From CAZLMW01 sp964560875 (GTDB lineage: Bacteria > Myxococcota_A > UBA9042): 64,000 bases of DNA. Below the pieces are notes generated by a model. The model saw only the letters and a list, made by a program, of their open reading frames with translations, was not told the DNA's origin and did not search any database. This document shows positions 1-8,129 of this stretch, one piece after another. Positions within the stretch are counted from its first letter, which is position 1. Each line of letters starts with the position of its first letter. Where the stretch lies: positions 1-64,000 of the forward strand of contig CAZLMW010000022.1 in NCBI GenBank assembly GCA_964560875.1, given 5' to 3'. The translations under genes were made by a program, and so were the position numbers.

Positions 1-104
1 GGTGGCCCGGACCCGGGTTATCGCTCAGTCAGCGACTTCCAATCGGGCCTGGGTCCAGGTCTCGCGGCCGCGTCTCTTCTGCGCAAGTCTGCTACCTTCG
101 GCCC

Positions 105-1676
105 ATGGCTACGTACCGACCCCGCCCCGAAAACGGCCCATTTCTGCGGCGACGACCCGCCGCTTGCTTCGCCTTGCTACTTGCGCTGACCGCGATGGGT
201 TGTGGCAACGACGATCCCGACGACAACGAGTCCAAGTCGACAAGCGACGTCGCGAGCAGCGATGACACCGCCTCGGTCGGTGATGTCGCCGATGCCCCTG
301 GCGCTCCTGCCGCGCCTGCACCGATGTACCTCGAAGCGACCTGGACCGGGGCGTGGGCGCCGTCCAAGATCGTGCGCCTCAATCGCAAGCCATCGCGCCG
401 CGGTTTCGTCGACCTGCGCGGCATCATCCACGCCCACAGCCCGTACTCACACGACGCGTGCGACGGCGAACCGTTCGACAAGGACGGCAACATCAACAAG
501 CCGTGCTGGGAAGATTTTCGCCGCGACTTCTGCACGGTTGGCCACGACTTCGTCTTCCTGAGCGACCACCCGGTGCACTTTCGCAAGCACGAGTTCCCCG
601 ACGTGTTGCTCTACGACAAGGCGCGCGGCGACAAGCTCGTGATGCACGACGGCAAGCACGCCGGAAACTGGATCGATTGCTCGGGCCGTAAGCAGCTCAT
701 CATGGCGGGTTCGGAGAGCGCTCAGTCCATGCCGATCGGGCTCCCCGGTCACGTCGGCGACGTGGAGCAGCGCAAGAAGCTCTATTCGACCAAGGACAAG
801 GCGACCTTCGAAGCGCTGCAGAAACATGGCGCCGTCGTGCTCTACGCCCACACCGAAGGCCGCAGCATCAGCGACCTCGTCGACCTGCCGGTGCAGGGCT
901 TCGAGATGTTCAACCTGCACGCGAACATGATGGGCAAGCTCAACAACGCGCTGGGCGTGGCCGCTGAGATCCTCGACGACGACAACCAGCCCAAGCCGTC
1001 CGCGGACCTCGTGTTCCTGCCGCTGGTCTGGGAGGACCCCGCGTACCTGACGCGCTGGGGCACGGTGATGGCCCGGGGTAAAAAGCGCGTCACCGTCATG
1101 GGCACCGACTGCCACCGCAACACGCTGCCGATCAAGCTGCACGACGACGAACGGGTCGACAGCTATCGGCGGATGATGACGTGGTTTTCCAATCACCTGC
1201 TGGTCAAACCCGGCACGGACGGCACTTGGGACGATCGCGACCTGAAGGACGCTTTGACGGCGCGGCGTGTGTACGGCGTCTTCGAATTCCTCGGCTTCCC
1301 CGAGGGGTTTGACTTCACCGCGACGCAGGTCGACGGCGACGGCAAGGCGCAGCTTTACGAGATGGGAGCCGAGGTCTCCCTGGCGAAGGGCAAGACCTGG
1401 CTGCACGTGCGTATGCCGTCGATTATCCGCGTCGATCCGAAAGCGCCCAAAGCCAAGCTCGTTGCGCGCATTCTCAGGGCGAAAGAAGGTGGTTGGGACG
1501 AGGTCGCGCGCGTCGAAGACGGCGATATCGCGCTGCAGGTCAGCAAGTCGGGCGCCTATCGAACCGAGATTCGGATGCAGCCGTTTCACCTCGAGCCGCA
1601 CCTTGGTTTTTGGAAGGCGAAGGCGAAGCGGGATCTGGTATGGATCTACAGCAATGTCGTGTACGTGACCGATTAG
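105..1676 (+). CDS. PHP-domain-like lipoprotein
   Basis: The 523-residue product starts with a basic N-terminus, a hydrophobic segment and a lipobox (LTAMGC, around residue 33), so it should be exported and lipid-anchored. A low-complexity Asp/Ser-rich spacer follows. The motif HAHSPYSHD near residue 110 and a later GTDCH near residue 332 resemble the metal-binding His/Asp clusters of the PHP phosphoesterase superfamily, which hydrolyses phosphate esters with two or three metals. The spacing between them fits a PHP fold but I could not align all ligands. The ATG was chosen because it places the lipoprotein signal at the N-terminus. The next gene downstream is another lipoprotein on the same strand. 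The substrate is unknown; a divergent metal-dependent hydrolase is the alternative. Confidence 0.7.
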   Translation: MATYRPRPENGPFLRRRPAACFALLLALTAMGCGNDDPDDNESKSTSDVASSDDTASVGDVADAPGAPAAPAPMYLEATWTGAWAPSKIVRLNRKPSRRGFVDLRGIIHAHSPYSHDACDGEPFDKDGNINKPCWEDFRRDFCTVGHDFVFLSDHPVHFRKHEFPDVLLYDKARGDKLVMHDGKHAGNWIDCSGRKQLIMAGSESAQSMPIGLPGHVGDVEQRKKLYSTKDKATFEALQKHGAVVLYAHTEGRSISDLVDLPVQGFEMFNLHANMMGKLNNALGVAAEILDDDNQPKPSADLVFLPLVWEDPAYLTRWGTVMARGKKRVTVMGTDCHRNTLPIKLHDDERVDSYRRMMTWFSNHLLVKPGTDGTWDDRDLKDALTARRVYGVFEFLGFPEGFDFTATQVDGDGKAQLYEMGAEVSLAKGKTWLHVRMPSIIRVDPKAPKAKLVARILRAKEGGWDEVARVEDGDIALQVSKSGAYRTEIRMQPFHLEPHLGFWKAKAKRDLVWIYSNVVYVTD

Positions 1677-1729
1677 AAAGCCCGGTTAACTTCGAAAGCC
1701 CGGTTAACCTGGAAAACCCGGTCAACCTC
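1676..1729. repeat. Three tandem copies of an 18-bp repeat
   Basis: Three direct copies of an 18-bp unit (consensus GAAAGCCCGGTTAACCTC) begin on the last base of the upstream stop codon, at 1676, 1694 and 1712. The third copy carries A and C substitutions. Each copy contains a GGTTAAC or GGTCAAC core. The array fills most of the short gap before the next lipoprotein gene. Confidence 0.85.
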
Positions 1730-1768
1730 GCGACCTGGCGCGCACCCCCCACCTGCCGAGCCCCTCCC

Positions 1769-2896
1769 ATGCGCACATTTGATGTCTTCGCGGCGACCAC
1801 CGGGTCGATCGTCCAGCTTTCGATCTTCGCATTCCTGTCGCTGACAATCGGCGGCTGCATCGTCAATCCGGTGCCCACGCCGGGCGGCGCTGCGGCTGAG
1901 AGCTCCGACGACAACAAGACGAGCTTCGACGCCGGCGCGGCGCAGGACGTGTTCACAGGAGGCATGGACAACGACACGGGTTCAGACACGGACATGATGG
2001 GCGACACGGGCATGATGGGCGACGCGGGGACCAGTCCCGAAGCTGACAGCGGCTCCATGTCCGGTGACGCGACATCCGGCGAGGACGTCTCACCCGACGC
2101 GACGACCACGAACACCGGTGGTCCCGACGCTGGCTCTGTGGCCCCTGACTCCGGCGTTACCAAGTGCCCCAACAACGCGACCAAGCAGGTGCTCTTCCTC
2201 GGCAACAGCTACACGCACGGCAACAACCTGCCCAAGATGTTCGCCGACCTCGCAAAGTCGGTCGGCAAGACCGTCATTACCGAAGCCGTGATGCCCGGCG
2301 GGTTCACCCTCGGCGCCAACCCGAACGCCCACGCCACCAACAAGCAGAGCCTCGACATGCTCGTGGCCAAACCGTGGGACTACGTCGTGCTGCAGGAACA
2401 GAGCCAGATCCCGACCATCATCCCGTTCAAAAACGGCGCGATGCTGCCCGGCGCCAAGAAGCTGGTCTCGCACCTGCGCAAGTCCAACCAGTGCGCGAAG
2501 GTGCTTATGTTCCTGACCTGGGGTCGCAAGAAAGGCGGCAAACAATGTGCCGGTAGCACCTGCAGCGCCAACTTCAAGGACTTCGGCCAGATGCAGGACG
2601 CGTTGACCGCCGGCTACCTGGATGTCGCCAAGCAGATCGACGCAGGCGTGGTCCCGGTCGGTGAGTCGTGGCGCAAAGTTATCGACGCCAACGGCCCCGA
2701 CCTGTTCGACGGCGACGGCAGCCACCCGAACGTGCACGGGTCGTTCCTCGCCGCCGCGACCTTCTACGCCGCGATCTTCCAAGCGAGCCCGACCAAGGCC
2801 AAGGCGCCAGCGGCCATCAACGACAAGGACCGGCAGCTGTTCATCAAGCACGCCTCGGACACCGTGCTGGACAACCTCGCCAAGTGGTCGCTGTAG
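1769..2896 (+). CDS. SGNH-hydrolase-like (DUF4886) lipoprotein
   Basis: The product is about 375 residues. The start is the ATG that gives a lipoprotein signal with cysteine in LTIGGC; the longer open frame upstream overlaps the previous gene and has no signal peptide. After an Asp/Gly/Met-rich spacer (about residues 35-130) comes a domain opening with LFLGNSYTHG, the GDS-like block I of SGNH esterases, with the likely nucleophile Ser near residue 146. It ends with DGSHPNVHG near residue 315, the block V Asp-x-x-His. This arrangement is typical of DUF4886, an SGNH-fold family. The enzyme would act at the cell surface on an ester or acetylated glycan, but the substrate cannot be told from sequence. 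Confidence 0.75.
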   Translation: MRTFDVFAATTGSIVQLSIFAFLSLTIGGCIVNPVPTPGGAAAESSDDNKTSFDAGAAQDVFTGGMDNDTGSDTDMMGDTGMMGDAGTSPEADSGSMSGDATSGEDVSPDATTTNTGGPDAGSVAPDSGVTKCPNNATKQVLFLGNSYTHGNNLPKMFADLAKSVGKTVITEAVMPGGFTLGANPNAHATNKQSLDMLVAKPWDYVVLQEQSQIPTIIPFKNGAMLPGAKKLVSHLRKSNQCAKVLMFLTWGRKKGGKQCAGSTCSANFKDFGQMQDALTAGYLDVAKQIDAGVVPVGESWRKVIDANGPDLFDGDGSHPNVHGSFLAAATFYAAIFQASPTKAKAPAAINDKDRQLFIKHASDTVLDNLAKWSL

Positions 2897-3068
2897 CGAA
2901 GACACCTACCCTCCGAACGGCGACGTCGGGCGCCGCGTTCATATTCCTACTTGGACGCGCACATTCTCTCATTTGACCATGCGCGCCTGCGCCCGGATGC
3001 TGCATCAGCCGTTCGGTCCGCCCCTCACCGTCGTGCCCCTCTCCTACGAAACTCTCTCGGAGGTCGTC

Positions 3069-6000
3069 GTGCTTCAGAATCGCCTCGCACGCCCGTCATT
3101 GCCCGCATACGCGGCGCTCGCCCTGGTCTTTGTCCTCGCTTCGTGCGGCCAGGACCAATCGGTTGAAGGCCCCGGGATAACGACCAACGACAGCGCCAGC
3201 CAGGATAGCGGCGCAGTCGACGCCGGCAGCACGACCAACGACACGTCCACGGCTCCCCAGGACACCGGCAGCGCGCCAAAGGACACCGGCTCGACGGCTC
3301 CCGAGGACACGGGCTCGACCGCCCCCGAAGACACCGGCTCGACGGCACCCCATGACAGCGGTTCCACCGCTCCGCAGGACGCTGGCACAACGACGCCTGG
3401 AGACAGCGGTTCGACTGCTCCCGACGACAGTGGCTCGACTGCTCCCGACGACAGTGGCTCGACTGCTCCCGACGACAGCGGCTCGACTGCTCCCGACGAC
3501 AGCGGCTCGATTGCTCCCGACGACAGCGGCTCGACTGCTCCCGAAGACGCCGGTTCGACCCCGCAGGACAGCGGCTCCAGTTCGCCCGACGCGGGCACCA
3601 CCGGCCCGGATTCCGGCTCGACGCAAGCCGATGCTGGGCAGGCCGACGCTGGGCAGCCCGACGCGGGTCAGCCCACCGGCTGCAAGTCCGACAACGAATG
3701 CGCCGCGAAGATGAAGCTCACCGAGTGCGCGATGGCCAAGTGCGACGCCGGTCAGTGCAAGGCGATCCCGAAAAAGGACGGAACCAAGTGCGGCGACGGC
3801 AACAAGTGCCTGTCCGGTGCGACCTGCCAGGCGGGTAAATGCGCGTCCGGCAAAGCCATCACCTGCGACGACGGCAACCCCTGCACCGACGACAAGTGCA
3901 CGCCGGCCACCGGGCTGTGCGGGTTCAGCGCCAATATCAAGCCGTGCGACGACGGCAACAAGTGCACGCTCGATGACCGCTGCAACAACGGCAAGTGCAA
4001 GCCGCAAAAGCAGCTCGGCTGCGACGACAAGAACCCGTGCACGGTCGATAAGTGCGACCCGAAGACCGGCAAGTGCAGCCACGCCAAGGGCAGCGGCAAG
4101 TGCGACGACGGCAACAAGTGCACCGACAAAGACGTGTGCGGCAAAGACGGCAAGTGCAACGGCGCGCTCAAGGCCTGTGACGACGGCAACCCGTGCACCA
4201 AGGACGGCTGCGATCCCAAGACGGGCTGCATCGCCAAGAACGCCGACGGCGCGCCCTGTAGCGACAACGCCAAGTGCATCAAGGGCAGCTGCAAAGCCGG
4301 CAAATGCGCCGCCACGGGCGCCAAGGGCTGCAACGACAACAACCCCTGCACCACCGACAAGTGCGACGGCAAGAAAGGCTGCGTCTACACCGCTGGCAAG
4401 GACGGCATGACCTGCAAGGACGGCTCCAAGTGCGTCGACGCGTCCACGTGCAAAGCCGGCAAGTGCGTGCCTGGCAAGAAGGCAGACTGTGACGACGGCA
4501 ACCCGTGCACGACCGACACCTGCGACCCGAAGGTCGGCTGCAGCTGGGGCGCCAACACCAACAAGTGCAACGACGGAAACGCCTGCACAGGTAACGATGC
4601 GTGCGCCAACGGCCAGTGCGCCGGCAAGAAGATCGACGCCGAAAAGGCCTGCGGCGACGGCAACGGCTGCACCAAGGCCAGCTGCGACCCGAAGAAGGGC
4701 TGCAGCAACACCAAAATCACCGGCGCGTGCGACGACGGCAGCGTCTGCACCAAGGGCGAGGCCTGCAAAGACGGCAAGTGCCAGGGCGGCACCAACAACA
4801 AGTGCGACGACGGCAAACAGTGCACCAAGGACAGCTGCAACCCGAAGACCGGCGCGTGCTCCTGGGGCGCGTCCGACGGTCCGTGTGACGACGGCAACAA
4901 GTGCACGTCCGCTGGCAAGTGCAACAACGGCAAGTGCCAGACCGGCCCCGCCAAGTCCTGCGACGACAAGAACACCTGCACCAAGGACAGCTGCAACGCC
5001 AAGACCGGCGCCTGCGTGCACAGCATGGCCGGCGCGGTCGGCACCAAGTGCGACGACGGCAACAAGTGCACCAAGGACACCAAGTGCGCGTCGACCGGCA
5101 AATGCGAAGGCAAGGCAGAGGTCTGCGACGACGGCAACGCGTGCACCAAGGACGTGTGCAACGCCGCGACCGGCAAGTGCGGCTTCTCGGCCAACGACGG
5201 CGCAACCTGCGACGTCGGCCCGTGCACCACAGGCGACAGCTGCAAGAACGGCAAGTGCAACGCCGGCACGTCCAAGTCCTGCAACGACGGCAACTCCTGC
5301 ACCGTCGATTCCTGCGACAACAAGACCGGCAAATGCAGCTACAGCAACGGCAAGGACGGCACCAAGTGCGACGACGGCACCTCCTGCACCACCGGTGACT
5401 CCTGCAAGGCGGGCAAGTGCGCCGCCGGGACCAACAACTGCGGCTGGAAGGACCTCGATTACGACTTCGCCTGCGGCAAGATGCAGGGCTGGACGACCAA
5501 CAACAGCAACCAAAACAACGTGAAATGGGCCGTCGACAACACGCCCGGCGTCGGCGCGCTCAAACCCTATGGCTGCACGCTCAACATGAACGACGGCAAG
5601 GACTACTGCCACTCGTCGTGGGGCAACGGTTGCCGCCAGAACACGTCGGGCGGCTGGGCTCGCAGCGCGTTCTCGCCGTGGCTGGATGCGACCAAGGTCA
5701 AGGGCGCCATCACGCTCAAGTTCGACGCCTACTACGACCTGGACAGCGGCGACACCGCCCGGTGCTACGTCTACCGCCAGGGCAGCAACTCCGCGCTGCA
5801 CGTGATGACGCTCGCGTCGACGGGATGCGCCGGTGGCTCGTGCATGAAGACGCTGCGCAAGGACATGACGATGCAGCTGACGAAGGTCGCCGGGCAGAAA
5901 TTCCGCGTGCGCTTCGCCATCTTCTCCAACACGTCGGGCAACAAGGGCGCCGGCTTCTTCGTCGACAACGTGCGGCTCTTCAAGGCGCCGGACTCCCCCG

Positions 6001-6818
6001 AGGTCTGTAACAACGGCAAGGACGACGACGGTGACGGCCTCAAGGACTGCGCTGACCCGGACTGCAAGTCGCTGCTGCAATGCAAGGAGGTGTGCGGCGA
6101 CGGTAAGGACAACGACCTCGACGACAAGGTCGACTGCGCCGACAGCGACTGCAAGGGCCACATCACCTGCGCCGACACCATCTACAAGACCGCGTTCGAC
6201 TGCGGCGAGCTCGGCTGGACCCAGGCGACGACAAAGACCGCATCGGGGGTCAAGTGGGCCATCGACGCCACGCCTTCCAGCGTCAAGCCGCGGTCGGCCA
6301 AGTGCACGCTGAACTTCAACAACGGCAAGAACTACTGCGGCAAGACCTCCTGCAACACCAATGACTCGTCCAGCTCCAACGACGTCGCCGGCATCGTGGT
6401 GTCCAAGGAATTCGACGCGACCATCTACAAGACGCTGCAGCTCAACTTCTGGGAGTACCAGGCGATGGCCACCAACTCGTGGAATCGCTTCGACTCGATC
6501 TACGTGCAGGTATCGGCCAACAACTTCGCCGGCTGTTGCGGTGCGCAGACCGTGTGCAACAACAGCAACGCGCGCGAAAACTGCAACATCACCTCGGGCG
6601 GCAAGGCGATGACGCGCACCTACCGCATCCCGCGTTCGTCCGGCACGGCCAACAAGTGGAACGCGCGGTCACTCAACCTCGGCCCGAGCCAGTACAACTG
6701 GGACTTCACCGGCCGTAAGTTCAAGGTCCGCTTCCGCTTCAACAGCCGCTACGGCAACAACAAGACCGGCGCGGGCGCGTTCATCGACGACCTGATTATC
6801 CGCGGCATCAAGAAGTAG
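3069..6818 (+). CDS. Large Cys-rich repeat surface lipoprotein
   Basis: The start is a GTG preceded by GGAGG at 3059-3063, which gives a lipoprotein signal (VFVLASC) and 1249 residues. Residues about 35-205 are a spacer of STAPDDSG-type octapeptides. Residues about 205-795 hold many copies of a Cys-rich unit of the form C-D-D-G-N-x-C-T-x-D-x-C, seen in secreted proteins of Nannocystis-like myxobacteria. Two beta-sandwich-like domains (about 795-977 and 1036-1249) flank two Asp-rich stretches such as NGKDDDGDGLKDC, which look like thrombospondin-3-like calcium sites. No catalytic motif is visible. It is probably an adhesive or structural outer-surface protein with disulfide-bonded repeats. A long open frame exists on the opposite strand but is a composition artefact. 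Confidence 0.8.
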   Translation: MLQNRLARPSLPAYAALALVFVLASCGQDQSVEGPGITTNDSASQDSGAVDAGSTTNDTSTAPQDTGSAPKDTGSTAPEDTGSTAPEDTGSTAPHDSGSTAPQDAGTTTPGDSGSTAPDDSGSTAPDDSGSTAPDDSGSTAPDDSGSIAPDDSGSTAPEDAGSTPQDSGSSSPDAGTTGPDSGSTQADAGQADAGQPDAGQPTGCKSDNECAAKMKLTECAMAKCDAGQCKAIPKKDGTKCGDGNKCLSGATCQAGKCASGKAITCDDGNPCTDDKCTPATGLCGFSANIKPCDDGNKCTLDDRCNNGKCKPQKQLGCDDKNPCTVDKCDPKTGKCSHAKGSGKCDDGNKCTDKDVCGKDGKCNGALKACDDGNPCTKDGCDPKTGCIAKNADGAPCSDNAKCIKGSCKAGKCAATGAKGCNDNNPCTTDKCDGKKGCVYTAGKDGMTCKDGSKCVDASTCKAGKCVPGKKADCDDGNPCTTDTCDPKVGCSWGANTNKCNDGNACTGNDACANGQCAGKKIDAEKACGDGNGCTKASCDPKKGCSNTKITGACDDGSVCTKGEACKDGKCQGGTNNKCDDGKQCTKDSCNPKTGACSWGASDGPCDDGNKCTSAGKCNNGKCQTGPAKSCDDKNTCTKDSCNAKTGACVHSMAGAVGTKCDDGNKCTKDTKCASTGKCEGKAEVCDDGNACTKDVCNAATGKCGFSANDGATCDVGPCTTGDSCKNGKCNAGTSKSCNDGNSCTVDSCDNKTGKCSYSNGKDGTKCDDGTSCTTGDSCKAGKCAAGTNNCGWKDLDYDFACGKMQGWTTNNSNQNNVKWAVDNTPGVGALKPYGCTLNMNDGKDYCHSSWGNGCRQNTSGGWARSAFSPWLDATKVKGAITLKFDAYYDLDSGDTARCYVYRQGSNSALHVMTLASTGCAGGSCMKTLRKDMTMQLTKVAGQKFRVRFAIFSNTSGNKGAGFFVDNVRLFKAPDSPEVCNNGKDDDGDGLKDCADPDCKSLLQCKEVCGDGKDNDLDDKVDCADSDCKGHITCADTIYKTAFDCGELGWTQATTKTASGVKWAIDATPSSVKPRSAKCTLNFNNGKNYCGKTSCNTNDSSSSNDVAGIVVSKEFDATIYKTLQLNFWEYQAMATNSWNRFDSIYVQVSANNFAGCCGAQTVCNNSNARENCNITSGGKAMTRTYRIPRSSGTANKWNARSLNLGPSQYNWDFTGRKFKVRFRFNSRYGNNKTGAGAFIDDLIIRGIKK
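3283..3545 (+). repeat. 24-bp in-frame tandem repeats coding STAPDDSG
   Basis: About ten degenerate to near-identical copies of a 24-bp unit encode the octapeptide STAPDDSG and variants. The central copies (about 3409-3540) are almost identical at DNA level, which suggests recent slippage. They lie within the spacer of the Cys-rich lipoprotein. Confidence 0.85.
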
Positions 6819-6860
6819 CCCAGCAAGAAGTAGCCAAGCGCCGACATCGCTCGCGGGGCC

Positions 6861-8123
6861 TCAATTCGTCGTAAGCAGGTTCGGCTCGTAGAACGACCGC
6901 TCAAGCGCATCTGAAGGTGTGCGGACAGATGCGTACGGCGCGAGGTCTTCGATGTCGCGGCGGTGATAAAGCGGCCCAAACCACACGTGGTAGAACTGCT
7001 CTTTGTGGGTCGGGATGCCCTTGACCAGCGCCTTGATCTTCGCCAACGGCAGCGCCCATTCATCGGCCAGACGCTCGGCGGAAGGTTCCGCGAAGCCGAT
7101 GTAGAGCTTCTCCAGGTAGCTATGCGCCTTCTTGTCGGTGTGGTCGATGACCGGATCGAGCCGCTTCTTGTGCTTGGCGATCAGGTCGTTGTGGTGGTTG
7201 ATCAGCTTGTCGAAGTGGGCCTCGGGCATCACGTGATGCACGAAAGCGTCGTTGGCGAAGGACGGCTGCAGGTCGCCTTCATGACACCACGCGCACTTGG
7301 CCGGTTTGCCGGCGGTGGTCAGCTTGGGATCGGCCGCCGCTTTGAGCAGCCCGTGTTGGTCGTAGAGCGCAAATCGCAGCTGACCGTTGGGCATGGTGTC
7401 GATCGCCTCGAACTCGGCCGCCTTGAAGCTCCCGCCTGGCAGTGAACCGTAGCCTTCGGACGCGATCCACGCGGTGTCGCGGAACTTCGGCCCGTCCGCG
7501 ATTTCGACCAGGCGATGGCCGGTCGCAATACCCGAGTTGACGAGCCACGCCTGCTTGCCCTTGAAGGGGTAGCGCTCGCGAAACGTGGTGACCGTCGGCG
7601 AGACCCCGGTGATGGCGTAGTAGTGCCATGAGCTGTTGAGGGTCAGCATCACGAAGCGGCCGACATCGATGGCGCCGTTTGCCTCGTATTCGCCGGTGTC
7701 GCGCAGCTGGTCGCAGAGCTTGTCGAGCGCCTTGAGCGCCGGCAACGAAAACCCCGCGGCATGCAGGTCGACAACGAGCTGGTCTTTGCCCACCCAGTAG
7801 ATGATCTCGTCTTTGCGATCCGCCGGTAACTCCGCGCCAAGCAGCGAAAGGGTCCAAAACAGGCCCGTGGGGACGAACGACTTCTTCTCGGATGTGTAGT
7901 TTTGGATCCAGCGCAGGCGGATGGTGGGTCGCGGAACCTTGTGCGCGCCGTCGGTCAGCCCGAAGCCGTGCAGCGCCAGCTCTGAATTGCGGTCAGCGGA
8001 CGTTCTTGTCGCGGGCGGCCCGTCCACGGCGGCAAGGTCGACACAGCTGGTCAGTATCGCCGCGAAAGTGAGCGCAAGAGCGACCGATAATGCGACAAGA
8101 CGCCGCCCTGCGCCTGGGTTCAC
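6861..8123 (-). CDS. Lipoprotein with a single CxxCH haem-type motif
   Basis: The 420-residue product starts at GTG and carries a lipoprotein signal ending LTSC. A single C-A-W-C-H motif at about residues 277-281 fits covalent haem attachment of c-type cytochromes. The surroundings (GKPAKCAWCHEGDLQPSF) resemble the 'cytochrome c domain in large secreted protein' type rather than a classic small cytochrome. The rest of the protein is not recognised. It starts 6 bp after the stop of the P-domain/fibrinogen-like gene on the same strand, so the two are probably co-transcribed. It faces the Cys-rich lipoprotein gene tail to tail. Confidence 0.65.
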   Translation of the reverse strand: MNPGAGRRLVALSVALALTFAAILTSCVDLAAVDGPPATRTSADRNSELALHGFGLTDGAHKVPRPTIRLRWIQNYTSEKKSFVPTGLFWTLSLLGAELPADRKDEIIYWVGKDQLVVDLHAAGFSLPALKALDKLCDQLRDTGEYEANGAIDVGRFVMLTLNSSWHYYAITGVSPTVTTFRERYPFKGKQAWLVNSGIATGHRLVEIADGPKFRDTAWIASEGYGSLPGGSFKAAEFEAIDTMPNGQLRFALYDQHGLLKAAADPKLTTAGKPAKCAWCHEGDLQPSFANDAFVHHVMPEAHFDKLINHHNDLIAKHKKRLDPVIDHTDKKAHSYLEKLYIGFAEPSAERLADEWALPLAKIKALVKGIPTHKEQFYHVWFGPLYHRRDIEDLAPYASVRTPSDALERSFYEPNLLTTN

Positions 8124-8129
8124 GGTTGG

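Noticed and set aside
3096..6161. A 1021-codon open frame on the minus strand opposite the Cys-rich lipoprotein
   Set aside because: It is Ala/Val-rich and has no start, signal or family pattern. It is produced by codon bias of the real gene on the other strand.
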